Under the pieces are notes generated by a model. It was not told where the DNA came from, did no database searches, and worked only from the letters and a program-made list of their open reading frames with translations. This document shows positions 63,430 to 64,000 of a stretch of 64,000 nt of DNA, one piece after another. The stretch covers positions 154,055,269-154,119,268 of the forward strand of contig CAXKWD010000007.1 in NCBI GenBank assembly GCA_964059195.1. The letters are read 5' to 3'. This DNA comes from Ectobius pallidus. Taxonomy: Eukaryota > Arthropoda > Insecta > Blattodea > Ectobiidae. Made by a program: the position numbers and the translations under genes. Within the stretch, counting starts at the first letter, position 1. Every line of letters begins with the position of its first letter.

Positions 63430-64000
63430 ATTTGTTTCATGACGAGAAAAGAAACAAAAATCGGGTTCGTGGAACGCCACGGGACAGAAGTGAAACTTGT
63501 TTTAATTTTTTTATTTATTTCAATTTTGGATTATTGGATTTTTTCAATTTTGGACTGTTGGACTTTTCAATATTGTGTTTTTGAACTGTTTTAAATCGGG
63601 ATTTTTTAATTTTAGATCTTTGAACTTTTTATTTTTTGGATTTTTAAATTTTGGATTTTGGATTTTTTAATTTTTGAGTTTTAGATTTTTTAAATTTGGA
63701 ATTTGAATTTTATAAATTTGTAATTTTTTAATTTTTAAATTTTGGATTTTTTTTATAATGGTGAAGGGCTCACCATGCCACTAGATCGAAGCAGTAATAA
63801 CCCCCACTCAATGCCTGATACCTTTCTCCCGCGCGCTCCCGTAAATTTTTGTTTTAATTTTTGGATTTTTTAATTTTTTAATTTTGGATTTTTGGATTTT
63901 TTAATTTTGGATTTTTTAATTTTGGATTTTTAGATTTTTTAATTTTGGATTTTTTAAATTTTGGATAAGCGTAATCATTGAGTTCATTGTTTTCTGTGCA
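63430..64000 (-). repeat. Repeat W copy 2, with T-rich degenerate minisatellite
   Basis: Inverted relative of 15740-16200. It begins with GTGGAACGCCACGGGACAGA and AAGTGAAACTTGTTTTAATT, then TTTTAATTTTGGATTTTT variants to ATAAGCGTAATCATTGAG and GTTTTCTGTGCA at the window edge. About 110 bp of other sequence interrupts the array (63765-63855). Confidence 0.87.

Overview
This window looks like intergenic or intronic DNA from an A+T-rich insect genome. The repertoire is tRNA-derived SINEs with A/B boxes, several non-LTR retrotransposon tails (one with the insect-typical HVARMGEER motif), mariner/Tc1 remnants, many hAT-type miniature elements and non-autonomous Helitrons. That mix suggests a large-genome insect, possibly cockroach- or termite-like, but nothing here proves the species. 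I find no host protein-coding gene, no rRNA or intact tRNA gene, no bacterial-type operon and no CRISPR array. Every long open frame I can interpret is a piece of a mobile element.

Layout. 0-5 kb: a mariner chimera (1211-2619) split by a hAT element, an inverted pair of tRNA-like sequences (2933-3196), and repeat family P (3692-4760) carrying a SINE. 5-11 kb: LINE tails on both strands, a SINE, a TTA microsatellite, a LINE interrupted by a 540-bp CACTG-ended element (9365-9904), and a Helitron tail. 11-18 kb: a second copy of the first hAT, a Harbinger-type MITE with a MADF-like remnant, another hAT, a second P copy, an A-rich minisatellite, and a four-level nest of elements (16262-18101). 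18-31 kb: SINE pieces, a second mariner palindrome, hAT and Helitron copies, a TA-flanked MITE, a LINE tail and more SINEs. 31-38 kb: a head-to-tail Helitron dimer (31410-34093) whose first unit carries a 1.2-kb CACTG-ended element with coding remnants; LINE tails; and a second, inverted copy of the CACTG element (36664-37859) with a 195-codon open frame. 38-45 kb: Helitrons, a large composite hAT with a Helitron and a TTAA fold-back inside, a CATCGATG cluster and a 33-bp minisatellite. 45-64 kb: repeat Y copies, a third mariner chimera (50180-50955), hAT elements (one with a transposase C-terminus), a second large CACTG copy, LINE tails, Helitrons, and the second A/T-rich minisatellite at the right edge.

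The strongest unexplained signal is small and dispersed. The palindrome TAGGCCTA occurs about 29 times by eye. At several places an otherwise matching paralogue in this same window has plain TA where one copy has TAGGCCTA (or TAGGCTA), so a 4-bp GGCC (or 3-bp GGC) block flanked by a duplicated TA has been added. This looks like excision footprints of a TA-targeting transposon, or an unknown micro-insertion process. Other good leads are the outward-facing half-mariner chimeras, the Helitron dimer, the CACTG family (50 bp to 1.2 kb) and the shared hAT target GTTATNAN.

All coordinates and duplications were read by eye. Family names rest on termini, target duplications and remembered protein motifs, not on searches.
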